A stretch of 64,000 bases of DNA from Betaproteobacteria bacterium (lineage in GTDB: Bacteria; Pseudomonadota; Gammaproteobacteria; Burkholderiales; SG8-39), in NCBI GenBank assembly GCA_016195915.1, contig JACPYS010000012.1, positions 62,001 through 126,000 on the forward strand, read 5' to 3'. Shown piece after piece: positions 23,587 to 32,419 of this stretch. Numbering within the stretch: the first letter of the stretch is position 1; each line of letters starts with the position of its first letter. The notes under the pieces were generated by a model. The model was not told where the DNA came from, did no database searches, and was given only the letters and a program-made list of their open reading frames with translations. Made by a program: the position numbers and the translations under genes.

Positions 23587-24543
23587 TTAGTCGCGTTGCC
23601 GCCAAAGCGCGCCTAGCCGGCGCAATACCCGCCGCTTGATCTCGAACGGCGAGTTGCGAAACAAGGGCGAGCGAAACACGCGTGTCTGCCAATACACCCG
23701 CCGCATACGCTTCAGATCCAAGGCGCCGGCAGTCTTGATCGGATTCGAAGCGCCGTCGCGGAACACCTGCGCGATGTCTCCCCCCAGCACGCCGCGCCGA
23801 TGCCGGTCGACCTCCTTGAAGTACTCGAACTGGGCGGGCCGCTCGATGTTCCACAGCCGCGTGCCGCGCTGGTCGGAATGGGTGCGGCCGAAATTCACGA
23901 CCTCGGGTATGAAACGAGACAGGTATCCCTGGACCATGAAGTGGTACATGAAGCCGAGATGGCAGTGCACCTGGAAATGCGCTCGCGATGCTTCGGTCGG
24001 AAAATGTTTCCGGAGGATGTTCGAGCGAACGCAGTAGTTGCCCTCGGGGAACGGGAGTTTGTTAGCCCACCAGAATGGCAGAAAATCCTCCCGCTTGGGC
24101 GGCGCATCGACCAGGTAGTCGGAATAGGAAACGCCCTGGAGTTCGCCCTGTTCGGTCATGTACTGCGGCAGCGCCCAGACGAGCGACAGGCTCGGGTCCG
24201 CATCGAGCAGGTCGACCGAGCGCTGGAACCATGCGCGGCTGAGAAAGCCGTCGGAGACGCAGCACTGGATGACGTACTTGCCCCGCACCCGTGACAGCGC
24301 TTTCTGGTAGGCATCGAGAACGCTGCGGTCCTTCTCCGAGATCCATCGCAGGTGCGGATACTCCTTGAGGATCTCGACCGTGCCGTCGGTGGAACCTCCG
24401 TCCGCTACGATATGTTCGAAACGCCGGAACGTCTGCGCGGCGATGGTCTCGATGGTCTCGCGCAGGAAGGGCGCGTGATTCAGCGAGGGCGTGATGACCG
24501 AAAGGATGGGATCGTTCACGTCGCAGAGATCGTCGTAGCGCAT
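23587..24543 (-). CDS. Family 2 glycosyltransferase
   Basis: A 318-residue GT-A-fold transferase for a surface polysaccharide. The N-terminus has LSVITPSLNHAPFLRETIETIAAQTFRRFEHIVADGGSTDGTVEILKEY, the standard GT2 nucleotide-binding opening, but the usual DxD region reads VSDGF. The C-terminal third is basic, consistent with membrane association. The ATG at 24543 starts eight bases after the DUF268 methyltransferase stop. It is the last gene of the 12-gene polysaccharide operon. Donor and acceptor sugars cannot be read. Confidence 0.9.
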   Translation of the reverse strand: MRYDDLCDVNDPILSVITPSLNHAPFLRETIETIAAQTFRRFEHIVADGGSTDGTVEILKEYPHLRWISEKDRSVLDAYQKALSRVRGKYVIQCCVSDGFLSRAWFQRSVDLLDADPSLSLVWALPQYMTEQGELQGVSYSDYLVDAPPKREDFLPFWWANKLPFPEGNYCVRSNILRKHFPTEASRAHFQVHCHLGFMYHFMVQGYLSRFIPEVVNFGRTHSDQRGTRLWNIERPAQFEYFKEVDRHRRGVLGGDIAQVFRDGASNPIKTAGALDLKRMRRVYWQTRVFRSPLFRNSPFEIKRRVLRRLGALWRQRD

Positions 24544-24551
24544 CGCCCGGC

Positions 24552-25304
24552 TCACTCCGCCGTTTTGACGAAATGGAACAGGCCGCAACCGTAGTCGCAG
24601 GCATCGGCCTGGCCGGGCGAGGCTTCAGCATGGAATCGCCCGAGGTCGTCCACGAGCGCAAAGCCCTTCAGGCGCAATCCCGGAAACAGGCGTTTCACCG
24701 TGTCGTGGGAAAACACCCGGTGCGCATTGAAGCACACGCGTTCGCGGCCGACCGGCACGCTGACAAACAGGTTCCCGCCGGGTGCCACCACCCGGGCGAG
24801 TTCGGCCGTCGCCGTTTCATGGCCGAGGGGATCGAGCGGATCTCCGTACCTGCCCAGCCCCACGTGCTCGATCACGTGCATGCAGGATAGCGACGCAATG
24901 CTCGAGGTGGCAAACTCGAGAGCCATGAGATTGCCGGCCTTCGGCGTCAAACCCGGGAGATCCGTCTCGATCGGACGGATGTCCACGAAATCCACCGGCA
25001 CGAAGGCGCTCAGCACTCCCACCATCCCGACATCGGAACCGATGTCCATGTGCTGCGCGGGCTTCGCTTCCGCGAGGCGCCGCGCGAGCCAGGCCGCCTG
25101 GAAAAAATAGTGCGCGTCGAAAGCGGTGTGTAGCGTGGCGTCGGAGAGGCAGGGATACGTGTCGGTCCACGGCGATGACATCTTCGATGCGGACCCGAAC
25201 CGCAACCATTGGCTTGCGTAAGAGGGCAGGCGGTACAGGCCGGCGATGCCCCGGACATTGAACGCCAGCGCCAGCCAGCGTGCAGCGAATCGCAGCGCGC
25301 TCAC
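24552..25304 (-). CDS. DUF268 SAM-dependent methyltransferase-like protein
   Basis: A 250-residue protein with the DUF268 wording: HMDIGSDVGMVGVLSAFVPVDFVDIRP as the SAM-binding Rossmann part, SIASLSCMHVIEHVGLGRYGDPLDP, and NLFVSVPVGRERVCFNAHRVF. The GTG start overlaps the stop of the upstream glycosyltransferase, so it is translated with it. DUF268 proteins commonly occur in polysaccharide loci, where they may methylate a glycan or modify a sugar; none of this is proven. Its place between two GT2 genes argues for action on the growing glycan. Confidence 0.82.
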   Translation of the reverse strand: MSALRFAARWLALAFNVRGIAGLYRLPSYASQWLRFGSASKMSSPWTDTYPCLSDATLHTAFDAHYFFQAAWLARRLAEAKPAQHMDIGSDVGMVGVLSAFVPVDFVDIRPIETDLPGLTPKAGNLMALEFATSSIASLSCMHVIEHVGLGRYGDPLDPLGHETATAELARVVAPGGNLFVSVPVGRERVCFNAHRVFSHDTVKRLFPGLRLKGFALVDDLGRFHAEASPGQADACDYGCGLFHFVKTAE

Positions 25305-26344
25305 TTTGCTTCCGTATCCCGTTGAGCCTCGACGAGCGCGGCATGGCGCACATCGGCCGCCGCGTCGCGCGACTGTGCGACGCCCTCGCGCAGTCCCAGC
25401 TTTGCCAGCAGGTGTCCGATGCTCGCCCGGATGCGAACGGGACCGATGTAGTGAAGAAAGGAAAGACACGCCGCCATCTTCACCAATAGCGTAGCGGAAA
25501 GCTTCAGGTGGCCCGAAGAAGCCGCCGCGAGAAGCTTGCTCAGAAACCGGTGCTGGTGCTTCGCATCGTAGAGCCACACGTTGAACCATTCCATGCGCCG
25601 CGGATAGTCCTTCAGCACGTCCGGGTCGGCCCAGCGAAACTTGTTCCGGTAATGAAACAGGATCCGGTCGACGCAGTGGACCGGCGTATCCAGCAGCACT
25701 TTGAACATGAACAGGTTGTCCACATCGGCGATCGTTTCATCGAAGGTGTCGAAGGGGATGGCCCGCAGATAGACCTCCGAGCGGAACACGCCGAACACGA
25801 TCGGCAGCACGCGGCGGGTGAGGACGTAGTGGGCGGCATTCGCCATGCGGGAATGCCGCCGCAGGTAAATTGCGCGTCCGGAAATGAGCGAACGCGCGCC
25901 GCGCCTGCCTTCGACATCGACATAGCGGGCGTTGGTGTAGGCAATTCCCAGTTCGGGGTGCGCCGTGAGTTCGGCCACCGTTTCCTCGAGGTACGTCGGC
26001 TCCCAGAGATCGTCGTCGCAGGCGATCATGCAGTACTGGCCCGCGATGAACTCCGCAAGGCGGTTCGCCGCTTCGTGCGGGTTGCGCTTGCGTTCATCGA
26101 CCACGTGCCGGACGCGCTGGTCGCGACTGGCAAACTCGTTGCAGATGCTCGCTGTGCCGTCCACGGACTGGTTGTCCAGAATGACGATTTCGAAGTTAGC
26201 GTAGGTCTGCGCCAGCAGCGACGAAAGCGCCTCGCGCAGGAACAACTCGCCATTGTAAATGGGCATCATGATCGTCACGCGCCCCGGCGCATACGCGCCG
26301 CTCGCGGAACCGCGGGTCGTACCGTGTTCTGGATTCATCGTCAT
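25301..26344 (-). CDS. Family 2 glycosyltransferase
   Basis: A 347-residue GT2 enzyme (an ATG two codons later is an alternative start). The donor-binding opening VTIMMPIYNGELFLREALSSLLAQTYANFEIVILDNQSVDGT is canonical, and the metal-binding DxD equivalent is CDDDLWEPTYLEE. A long, basic C-terminal part with a hydrophobic stretch (LVKMAACLSFLHYIGPV) suggests membrane attachment. It overlaps the methyltransferase start by four bases and lies 92 bp after the flippase gene. It is predicted to add a sugar to the repeat unit before export. Confidence 0.92.
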   Translation of the reverse strand: MTMNPEHGTTRGSASGAYAPGRVTIMMPIYNGELFLREALSSLLAQTYANFEIVILDNQSVDGTASICNEFASRDQRVRHVVDERKRNPHEAANRLAEFIAGQYCMIACDDDLWEPTYLEETVAELTAHPELGIAYTNARYVDVEGRRGARSLISGRAIYLRRHSRMANAAHYVLTRRVLPIVFGVFRSEVYLRAIPFDTFDETIADVDNLFMFKVLLDTPVHCVDRILFHYRNKFRWADPDVLKDYPRRMEWFNVWLYDAKHQHRFLSKLLAAASSGHLKLSATLLVKMAACLSFLHYIGPVRIRASIGHLLAKLGLREGVAQSRDAAADVRHAALVEAQRDTEAK

Positions 26345-26436
26345 TCAACTATCGTTACGCATAGGTGCCTGCGCCACTCGGCCGGGGGAAAGAATAGCAG
26401 CCCGGACAGCGGCGCCGGCACATTTCGATGCGACGC

Positions 26437-27876
26437 CTATTGCGTTCGGCGAAGCTCGCCCAGCCAGGGCCGCGCGAAAAAGTACAGGCACGCAATGGCA
26501 TACAACCCAAGCAGCGCACACGCGAAGAGCGCGAACACGATGGTCTCGGTGGCTACCGGCGATTCCCATAGCCATATGGCAAGCATCGGAAATCCGGCGA
26601 GCGCAGCGAGCCCCATGCGCCGCCACGGCCATACGACCGGCGCCGCGAATCGGGTCAGTACATACACCGCAACGAGCACACAGCAACTGGCCAGGCACAA
26701 GGCCATACCGGTGCCCATGAGCGGCGAAGTGGGGGCGAGCAGCAATATGAACGCGGGTGCAGCGATCGCTCCGAGCGCGGTTGGAGGAAGCAGGATCCGC
26801 ATGTCGACCTTCGCGATGCCGAGCGTGTGGATCACCGAGGACAATGCGCGCGCGGTCTCGGCGAGCGCAGGCCAGAGCAGGAAGGCGGTGGCGACCTGGA
26901 ACTCCGGACCGAGCGCGAGCCGCGCGAAATGTGGAGCGCAGCCGGCGAGGCAGCAACCGAACAGGATAATCGAGGGCATGTAGGCACTCGCATAGCGATT
27001 CCAGGCCTGCGACGCCGCCGGCGCACCGCCCGATTCGAAGTTGCGATAGAGAGTCGGCGAGTAGACCTCGTTGAATGCACCCTCGAACGCCTGCATGGGA
27101 ACCGAAACAAGCGTGTATCCCGCGAAGAACAGGCCCACAGCAGCGACCGTGCTTACCTCCGCAAGGATGAACCGGTAGCTTTGCGACTGGGTCCACCAGA
27201 ACGCAAAGATGATCACCTGGGGCCACGCAAAAGCGAATACCGGGCCGAGGGAAAACGGCAGCGGCGCCAGCGTTGCGGTGGGAGTGGCGGGCTGGGCGTG
27301 CGGTGCGGGACGCACGATCCACAACGCCTGGGCGGCGAGCAGATACCCCGCGAACGTCCCGAGCAGCCAATACCAGGGATCGCTGAACTCCAGGTACAGT
27401 GCGATCGCGAGCCCGAGGCCGGACCAGGCTGCGAGATTCGCGTAGCCGGAACTGCGGCCGCGCTGCCCCATGACCGAAACGCAGTTGATCATCAGGGTAT
27501 AGGTCGGGAAGCCGAATACGTACACCGCGAGCAGTACGGCGAACCAGAGCAGCGTGATGCCATGTACCGGAGTCCATGCCGATTGAATGCCGGTGCCGAT
27601 CACCGTGAGCACCGCGGCGAGCGATGCGAACACCGCCAGCGCCTGAACGAGCCGCTGCGTGAACTGACCTGCCGCCGCCCATCCGACAATCCCCCTTGCA
27701 AAGTACACCACCACCGGCAGAACCACGCCCGAAGCGAACAACGCACCCACCGCCGCCATCTGGTTGATCTGCCCGAGTTCGGCGGGGACGAGCAGCGTCG
27801 TGGACAACTTGAGTGCGATAAGCGCGGCCATCAGCTGCATCACCCGCCCCGCCGCTACGATCAGGATCGCTCTCAT
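26437..27876 (-). CDS. Polysaccharide flippase (Wzx/MATE-like)
   Basis: A 479-residue membrane protein with about 12-14 predicted helices, opening MRAILIVAAGRVMQLMAALIALKLSTTLLVPAELGQ like O-antigen flippases. It would move lipid-linked oligosaccharide from cytoplasm to periplasm. A central loop rich in Pro, Ala and Thr (near residue 195) divides the two halves. No Wzy polymerase or ligase follows in the window, so polymerisation genes, if any, must lie elsewhere. It begins 22 bases after the Nudix stop. The exact family (PST or MATE) is not resolved by eye. Confidence 0.85.
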   Translation of the reverse strand: MRAILIVAAGRVMQLMAALIALKLSTTLLVPAELGQINQMAAVGALFASGVVLPVVVYFARGIVGWAAAGQFTQRLVQALAVFASLAAVLTVIGTGIQSAWTPVHGITLLWFAVLLAVYVFGFPTYTLMINCVSVMGQRGRSSGYANLAAWSGLGLAIALYLEFSDPWYWLLGTFAGYLLAAQALWIVRPAPHAQPATPTATLAPLPFSLGPVFAFAWPQVIIFAFWWTQSQSYRFILAEVSTVAAVGLFFAGYTLVSVPMQAFEGAFNEVYSPTLYRNFESGGAPAASQAWNRYASAYMPSIILFGCCLAGCAPHFARLALGPEFQVATAFLLWPALAETARALSSVIHTLGIAKVDMRILLPPTALGAIAAPAFILLLAPTSPLMGTGMALCLASCCVLVAVYVLTRFAAPVVWPWRRMGLAALAGFPMLAIWLWESPVATETIVFALFACALLGLYAIACLYFFARPWLGELRRTQ

Positions 27877-27898
27877 GCGCGTGAGCGCGGCGCCGCCA

Positions 27899-28474
27899 TT
27901 AGCGCGCGATTTCCAGTGCGTAGCGGTAGACGAGCAACAGCGTCGAGGGATCCTGGATCTCGGAAGCTGCGGCCATCGCCAGCGCCTGCGCGGGCGTGAA
28001 CCACTCCAGCCCGCGGTGCCCCAGCTCTTCGGGCGCGTACGAGCGAACGCGACGGCATTGATGCGCGAAAAACAGGTGCACGCGCGCTGCCAGCAGGCTG
28101 CCTTCGGGGGTCATGAATCCGGCGCTCTGCAGATCCTCGGGAGCCACGACGAGTCCTGCTTCCTCATCCAGTTCACGCATCGCGGAGGCTGCATCAGGCT
28201 CGCCCGATTCGACGAAGCCGCGCGGCACTTCGAGCGTCACGGCGCCGATCGCATGGCGGTACACGCGCAGCAGTCCGAGCCTGCCGTCCATCTCCGGCAA
28301 TACGCCGACGCCCGTCACGAGGTTCTCGTGGGCAGCCTTGGGGGCTACCACCAGGTAGGTAGGCACCTCGTTTTCGCCTGGCCCGGCGAGGTGGTCGAAG
28401 TAGACGTCGAATACCTGGTTCTCCGCGATGCGCTTCCGGGCGAGGGTCACGACGCGCTTCGTCTTTTCGCCCAC
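27899..28474 (-). CDS. Nudix hydrolase (ADP-ribose pyrophosphatase-like)
   Basis: A 191-residue Nudix enzyme with an intact box (GFVESGEPDAASAMRELDEEAGL) after an N-terminal beta-rich part (VRKRIAENQVFDVYFDHL-like region) as in ADP-ribose or nucleotide-sugar pyrophosphatases. It sits inside the polysaccharide operon, 15 bases after the SDR gene. A GDP-mannose or GDP-heptose hydrolase role is tempting but is inference; housekeeping ADP-ribose hydrolysis is also possible. Confidence 0.88.
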   Translation of the reverse strand: MGEKTKRVVTLARKRIAENQVFDVYFDHLAGPGENEVPTYLVVAPKAAHENLVTGVGVLPEMDGRLGLLRVYRHAIGAVTLEVPRGFVESGEPDAASAMRELDEEAGLVVAPEDLQSAGFMTPEGSLLAARVHLFFAHQCRRVRSYAPEELGHRGLEWFTPAQALAMAAASEIQDPSTLLLVYRYALEIAR

Positions 28475-28489
28475 GGTTCGAGCCCCTCC

Positions 28490-29428
28490 TCAGACGTTGC
28501 CGTAACGCGTATTGCGGATCATGGTGAAACCCTTGATCAGGTCTTCGATGCCTGCATCGAGCGAGTGCGCGGGCTTGAAGCCGGTGGCTTCGATCTTCGC
28601 GTTGGACACGATGTAGTTGCGCTGGTCCGGGTCCTTGCCCACCGGCGCCTCCAGAAACTCGAACTGGGGAAGCTGCTTCCGGATGTGCTCGCACAACTCC
28701 CGCTTGGAGACATTCGCGTCCGAGAGGCCCACGTTGTAGATCTGTCCGAGCATGCGGTCCTGGTTGGCCAGGCCGTGCATGAAGGCGCGCGTGACGTCGC
28801 GCACGTGGATGTAGTTGCGCTTGAAGGAACTCTCGAACAGCACCACGAAACGGTCATGCACTGCGCGATAGGTGAAGTCGTTCACCAGCAGGTCGATGCG
28901 CATGCGCGGGGACATGACGAACACCGTCGCGAGGCGGAAACTGATCGCCTTCGCGTGCTGCATCAGTGCCTGCTCGACCTTTACCTTTTCGATGGCGTAC
29001 TGCGAGATGGGCCGCAGCGGCGAGTCTTCGGTGCAGAAATTGTTCTCATCGCCCGTGCCGTAGGCGCTGTTGGTGGTCGGCATCAATACGATCTGCTGCG
29101 GCGAGAGATGATCGAGCATCATCAGGATCGCGGTGTGGTTGACGCTCGTGGCCCCGAACGGGTCCCTCGCGCACAGCGGCGCGCCGACGTACGCAGCCAG
29201 CGGGATCACCACGTCGGCCCTGCGCAGCAACGGCAGGAGCACGTCCTCCATCCGGATGTCGCCGCGCACGATGCGAAAGCTCTTGAGGTGGCAGACATGG
29301 GCGAGGCTGTTCTGCTGGTACAGAAAATTGTCCAGCACCGTGACGTCGTGTCCGGCCGCGAGGAGCTCAGGGACCATGGTGGAGCCGAGGTAGCCGGCGC
29401 CGCCGGTAACGAGAATGTTCATGGGCAT
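28490..29428 (-). CDS. NAD-dependent epimerase/dehydratase (extended SDR)
   Basis: A 312-residue extended short-chain dehydrogenase acting on a nucleotide sugar. The cofactor motif GGAGYLG is at residue 9, the family VIPLAAYVG follows, and the catalytic set appears as TTNSAYGTG and YAIEK. The later RNYIHVRDVTRAFMHGL and IYNVGLS segments are typical of 4-epimerases and 4,6-dehydratases. Start is ATG 29428 or 29422. Next to HddC and the 3-dehydratase it probably creates or reduces a 4-keto sugar intermediate; which reaction it performs is not decidable by eye. Confidence 0.9.
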   Translation of the reverse strand: MPMNILVTGGAGYLGSTMVPELLAAGHDVTVLDNFLYQQNSLAHVCHLKSFRIVRGDIRMEDVLLPLLRRADVVIPLAAYVGAPLCARDPFGATSVNHTAILMMLDHLSPQQIVLMPTTNSAYGTGDENNFCTEDSPLRPISQYAIEKVKVEQALMQHAKAISFRLATVFVMSPRMRIDLLVNDFTYRAVHDRFVVLFESSFKRNYIHVRDVTRAFMHGLANQDRMLGQIYNVGLSDANVSKRELCEHIRKQLPQFEFLEAPVGKDPDQRNYIVSNAKIEATGFKPAHSLDAGIEDLIKGFTMIRNTRYGNV

Positions 29429-29458
29429 GAGGTTTCCGGGTGTCTGGTCAGGTGGGGA

Positions 29459-30169
29459 TCAATGCGGGTTTCGTCCGGCAAGGATGGTACCCGCTCGCAG
29501 CAGGTCCTCGGGGACGCCGATGTCGATGAACAAACCGGTGTGCGGCAATCCCGCGATTCCCGCGCCGTGCGCCAGCGCCCATTCGAACAGGTCAGCTTCG
29601 AGCGAACACTTGCCGCCCGCCTCGAAACCGCTGCCCTCGAATGCGTCCTTGCGCAGCCAGTACACCCCGCCGTTGCAGAATTTCGCGCCCTGGTCGATGG
29701 GGACGCTCAGTTTTGAGACACGGCCATCCTCGCCCAGCAGGACGCCCATGTAGCGTCCCTGGGGCGGAGCCTCGAACAAGGCCATCGCAGCCGCGACGCC
29801 GCGGCGACGGTGAAGCGCCTCGAGTTGCGCGGGATCGACGTCGAAGAACGTGTCGCCATTGAGCGCGAGGCAGCACGCTCCCTCGATCCGGGGGAGTGCA
29901 CACAGCAGGCCGCCGCCCGTGCCGAGCGGTTGTTCTTCCAGTGCGTAGCTGAGAGGAACGCCCTCGAAGCGCTCGCCGAAATAATCGACAATCACTTCGC
30001 TGAGGTAACCCACCGAGAGGACGAAACGGCGCACGCCGCGCGTCGTCCAGTACCGCATGAGGTGCTCGAGAAACGGGCGTCCATTCACGGCTGCCATCGG
30101 CTTGGGGACGTCGCGTACCACGGAGCGCAGGCGGGTGCCGAGCCCGCCCGCGAGGATGATCGCTTCCAT
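29459..30169 (-). CDS. hddC: Sugar-1-phosphate guanylyltransferase, HddC-like
   Basis: A 236-residue nucleotidyltransferase with IILAGGLGTRLRSVVRDVPKPMAAVNGRPFLEHLM at the N-terminus, the pyrophosphorylase signature, plus LGTGGGLL and LALNGDTFFDVD, where the Asp binds the metal. Length and wording resemble D-glycero-alpha-D-manno-heptose-1-phosphate guanylyltransferase (HddC). The HddA-type kinase 3 kb upstream in the same operon strengthens this. A mannose-1-phosphate or glucose-1-phosphate transferase is the main alternative. It lies 12 bases after the 3-dehydratase gene. Confidence 0.85.
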   Translation of the reverse strand: MEAIILAGGLGTRLRSVVRDVPKPMAAVNGRPFLEHLMRYWTTRGVRRFVLSVGYLSEVIVDYFGERFEGVPLSYALEEQPLGTGGGLLCALPRIEGACCLALNGDTFFDVDPAQLEALHRRRGVAAAMALFEAPPQGRYMGVLLGEDGRVSKLSVPIDQGAKFCNGGVYWLRKDAFEGSGFEAGGKCSLEADLFEWALAHGAGIAGLPHTGLFIDIGVPEDLLRAGTILAGRNPH

Positions 30170-30181
30170 CGGGAGCGGAAC

Positions 30182-31351
30182 CTAGCGCGCCGCCCGGTCC
30201 ATCACTTCACGGAACCGTTCGACCTGGGGCGTGAGGTCCGTCGGATGGTTGCCCACGAAGAAGCCGTGGTCGTGCGCGATGTTTGCATTCACGATCGGGC
30301 CCACCGTGTCATGGTCGAAATACTTGATCACGTCGTGGCGCAGGAAGCATCCGCCGGTGATGATGCGGTAGCCGATGTCGGCTTCCCTGAGCGCGGCCAT
30401 CACGGCCTTGCGGTCGATGCCCATCGCCGGGTTCAGGATCACCGTGAATGCGAACCACGAGCTCAGGCCGTGTTCGCGCTGGATGATGAAACGCTCGTCG
30501 CCCGCGAACAGCTTCACGAACCGCATCGCATTCCTGCGGCGGACGGCGATCATGCCGTCCAGTTTTTTGAGCTGCTCCACGCCGATCGCGCCCGCGAGTT
30601 CGAGCGGGCGCGCGTTGTAGCCCGGCAGGATGAACCGGTAGGCCTCGAAGAAGTCGTCGTCGCGCCCCTCGTAGATACGCGTGTCCGGCGGAAGATCCCT
30701 GGTCCAGCCGTGCGCGCGGATCGAGCGGGCAAGGTGATAGGTCTCGGTGTCGCCGGTGACGAGGATTCCGCCTTCCATGGTCGAGATGTGGTGCGAGAAG
30801 AAGGAACTGAAGGTGCCGATGTCGCCGAAGGTTCCGCAGTGCCTGCCGTTGAGCGTGGCTCCCATCGACTCGCAATTGTCTTCGAAGAAGTACAGGCCGT
30901 GCCTGTCGCAGAAAGCGCGCATCACGTCCAGCGCGCAGGGGTTGCCGAGGATGCTCACCGCCACCAGCATGCGCGTGCGGGGGGTGAGCGCGGCTGCGAG
31001 CTGGGCCACGTCGAGGTTCAGCGTCTGGAGATCGACGTCGACGAAGCGCAGGCGCAGGCCGTACTGCTGCAACGGGTAATAGGTGGTGGACCAGGAGATT
31101 GCGGGGACGATCACCTCATCTCCGCGTTGCAGCGGGCGGTCCTTCTTGAAGAACAGCGACGCGACGCCGACCAGGTTGGCCGCCGAGCCGGAACTCAGCA
31201 TCAAGGCATGCTTTACGCCGAATTTCTTCGCGAAGTGCTCCTCGAACAGACGGACGTTCGCGCCCATGGTGAACATGCCGCTGTCGATGACGCGGTGCAT
31301 CGCGTCGATTTCCTCCTGTCCCCAGGAAGTGCTTGCAAGGTCGTAGAACAT
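30182..31351 (-). CDS. PLP-dependent sugar 3-dehydratase (ColD/RfbH-like)
   Basis: A 389-residue DegT/DnrJ/EryC1-fold protein. The PLP pocket is present (SSGSAANL at 53, EDNCESMGA near 157), but the segment that normally carries the Schiff-base lysine reads SSFFSHHISTMEGG: residues 187 and 188 are histidines. In ColD (about 388 residues, His188) and the RfbH/E1 enzymes a histidine in this place converts an aminotransferase into a dehydratase that removes the 3-hydroxyl of a 4-keto sugar. The protein is therefore predicted to make a 3-deoxy (3,6-dideoxy) sugar rather than an amino sugar. RfbH-type enzymes carry a 2Fe-2S cluster; no such cysteine set is obvious, favouring ColD. It lies between HddC and the E1 subunits. 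Confidence 0.85.
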   Translation of the reverse strand: MFYDLASTSWGQEEIDAMHRVIDSGMFTMGANVRLFEEHFAKKFGVKHALMLSSGSAANLVGVASLFFKKDRPLQRGDEVIVPAISWSTTYYPLQQYGLRLRFVDVDLQTLNLDVAQLAAALTPRTRMLVAVSILGNPCALDVMRAFCDRHGLYFFEDNCESMGATLNGRHCGTFGDIGTFSSFFSHHISTMEGGILVTGDTETYHLARSIRAHGWTRDLPPDTRIYEGRDDDFFEAYRFILPGYNARPLELAGAIGVEQLKKLDGMIAVRRRNAMRFVKLFAGDERFIIQREHGLSSWFAFTVILNPAMGIDRKAVMAALREADIGYRIITGGCFLRHDVIKYFDHDTVGPIVNANIAHDHGFFVGNHPTDLTPQVERFREVMDRAAR

Positions 31352-31367
31352 CGGCGGGTGGTTCCGG

Positions 31368-32405
31368 TTATTGGCGCGCGAGGCCGCGCATGATCGCCTG
31401 GATGCGCTCCACGTCGGGATAGTAGAACTGCTCGAGCGTGAAACCGGCCGGAGAGGGGACGTCGGGCAAGGCGATGCGGCGCACCGGCGCCTGAAGCAGG
31501 TGGAACCACTTTTCGGCGGCCAGGCAGCCGATTTCCGCGCACACGCCGCCCATCGCCCAGCCGGTGTCGACGACCACCAGCCTTCCCGTCTTGCCGAGGG
31601 ATTCCTCGATGATCGCTTCGTCGATGGGCTTTACGGTGCGCAGGTCGATCACCTCGGCCTCGATGCCCTCCTTGGCCAGGCGGGTCGCAGCCTGAGACGC
31701 AAGTTCGATCGCGTGCGACGCGCCGACCACGGTCAGATCGGTGCCGCGGCGACGCACCACGCCCTCGCCCAGCGGAATGCGATAGTGCCCTTCCGGAACC
31801 ACCCCGTCCTTCTTCATCAGCCAGCGGTGCTCGAACACCAGCACCGGGTTGTTGTCGGCAATCGCCGAGAGCAGCAGGCCCTTGGCGTCGGCCGGCGTGC
31901 TGGGCATCACGATCTTCAGCCCCGGAACGCCCAGCAACAGTCCCTGGATCGACTGGGAGTGCTGCGCGCCCGAACCCCAGCCGCGCCCGATCGCGGCCCA
32001 TACGACCATCGGGACATTCGTCTGCCCGTTGTCCATGAAATGCACTTTGGACGCGTGCGTCACGAGCTGGTTGAAGGCGAGCAGGATGAAGTCCGGCCGG
32101 TTGTGCATGTACACCGGGCGCAGGCCGTTCATGGCGGCACCCGTGCAAACCCCCATGATCGATTCCTCTGCCACGGGTGTGTCGAATATGCGCGCTCCTC
32201 CGAACCTCGCCTGCAGCCCGCGCGTGGTGCCGAACATCGCACTCGGATCGTCCACGCCCTGGCCCAACACGATCACCGACGGGTCGTGCTCCATGGCGAT
32301 GGCAAATGCCTCGTTGATGGCTTTCGCATAGCTCAGAATCCGGCCCTCGGAAGGGTCGGGCCCTTCGTAGACCAGCGAATTGACGAGACCTTCATCCCAC
32401 GGCAT
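31368..32405 (-). CDS. Thiamine-diphosphate E1 component, beta subunit
   Basis: A 345-residue transketolase-like beta subunit of the pyruvate/2-oxoacid dehydrogenase E1 type. The pyrimidine-binding region shows SYAKAINEAFAIAMEHDPSVIVLGQGV, DTPVAEESIMGVCTGAAMNGLRPVYM, and the C-terminal transketolase domain VIDLRTVKPIDEAIIEESLGKTGRLVVVDTG. It pairs with the alpha subunit just upstream (14-base gap). No E2 acyltransferase or E3 gene is present, and both lie inside a sugar locus, so ordinary dehydrogenase function is unlikely. Confidence 0.92.
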   Translation of the reverse strand: MPWDEGLVNSLVYEGPDPSEGRILSYAKAINEAFAIAMEHDPSVIVLGQGVDDPSAMFGTTRGLQARFGGARIFDTPVAEESIMGVCTGAAMNGLRPVYMHNRPDFILLAFNQLVTHASKVHFMDNGQTNVPMVVWAAIGRGWGSGAQHSQSIQGLLLGVPGLKIVMPSTPADAKGLLLSAIADNNPVLVFEHRWLMKKDGVVPEGHYRIPLGEGVVRRRGTDLTVVGASHAIELASQAATRLAKEGIEAEVIDLRTVKPIDEAIIEESLGKTGRLVVVDTGWAMGGVCAEIGCLAAEKWFHLLQAPVRRIALPDVPSPAGFTLEQFYYPDVERIQAIMRGLARQ

Positions 32406-32419
32406 GCCAGGCCCCCCGC

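Noticed and set aside
30182-31351. Annotation as a sugar aminotransferase
   Set aside because: The Schiff-base lysine is replaced by histidine, which matches 3-dehydratases instead.
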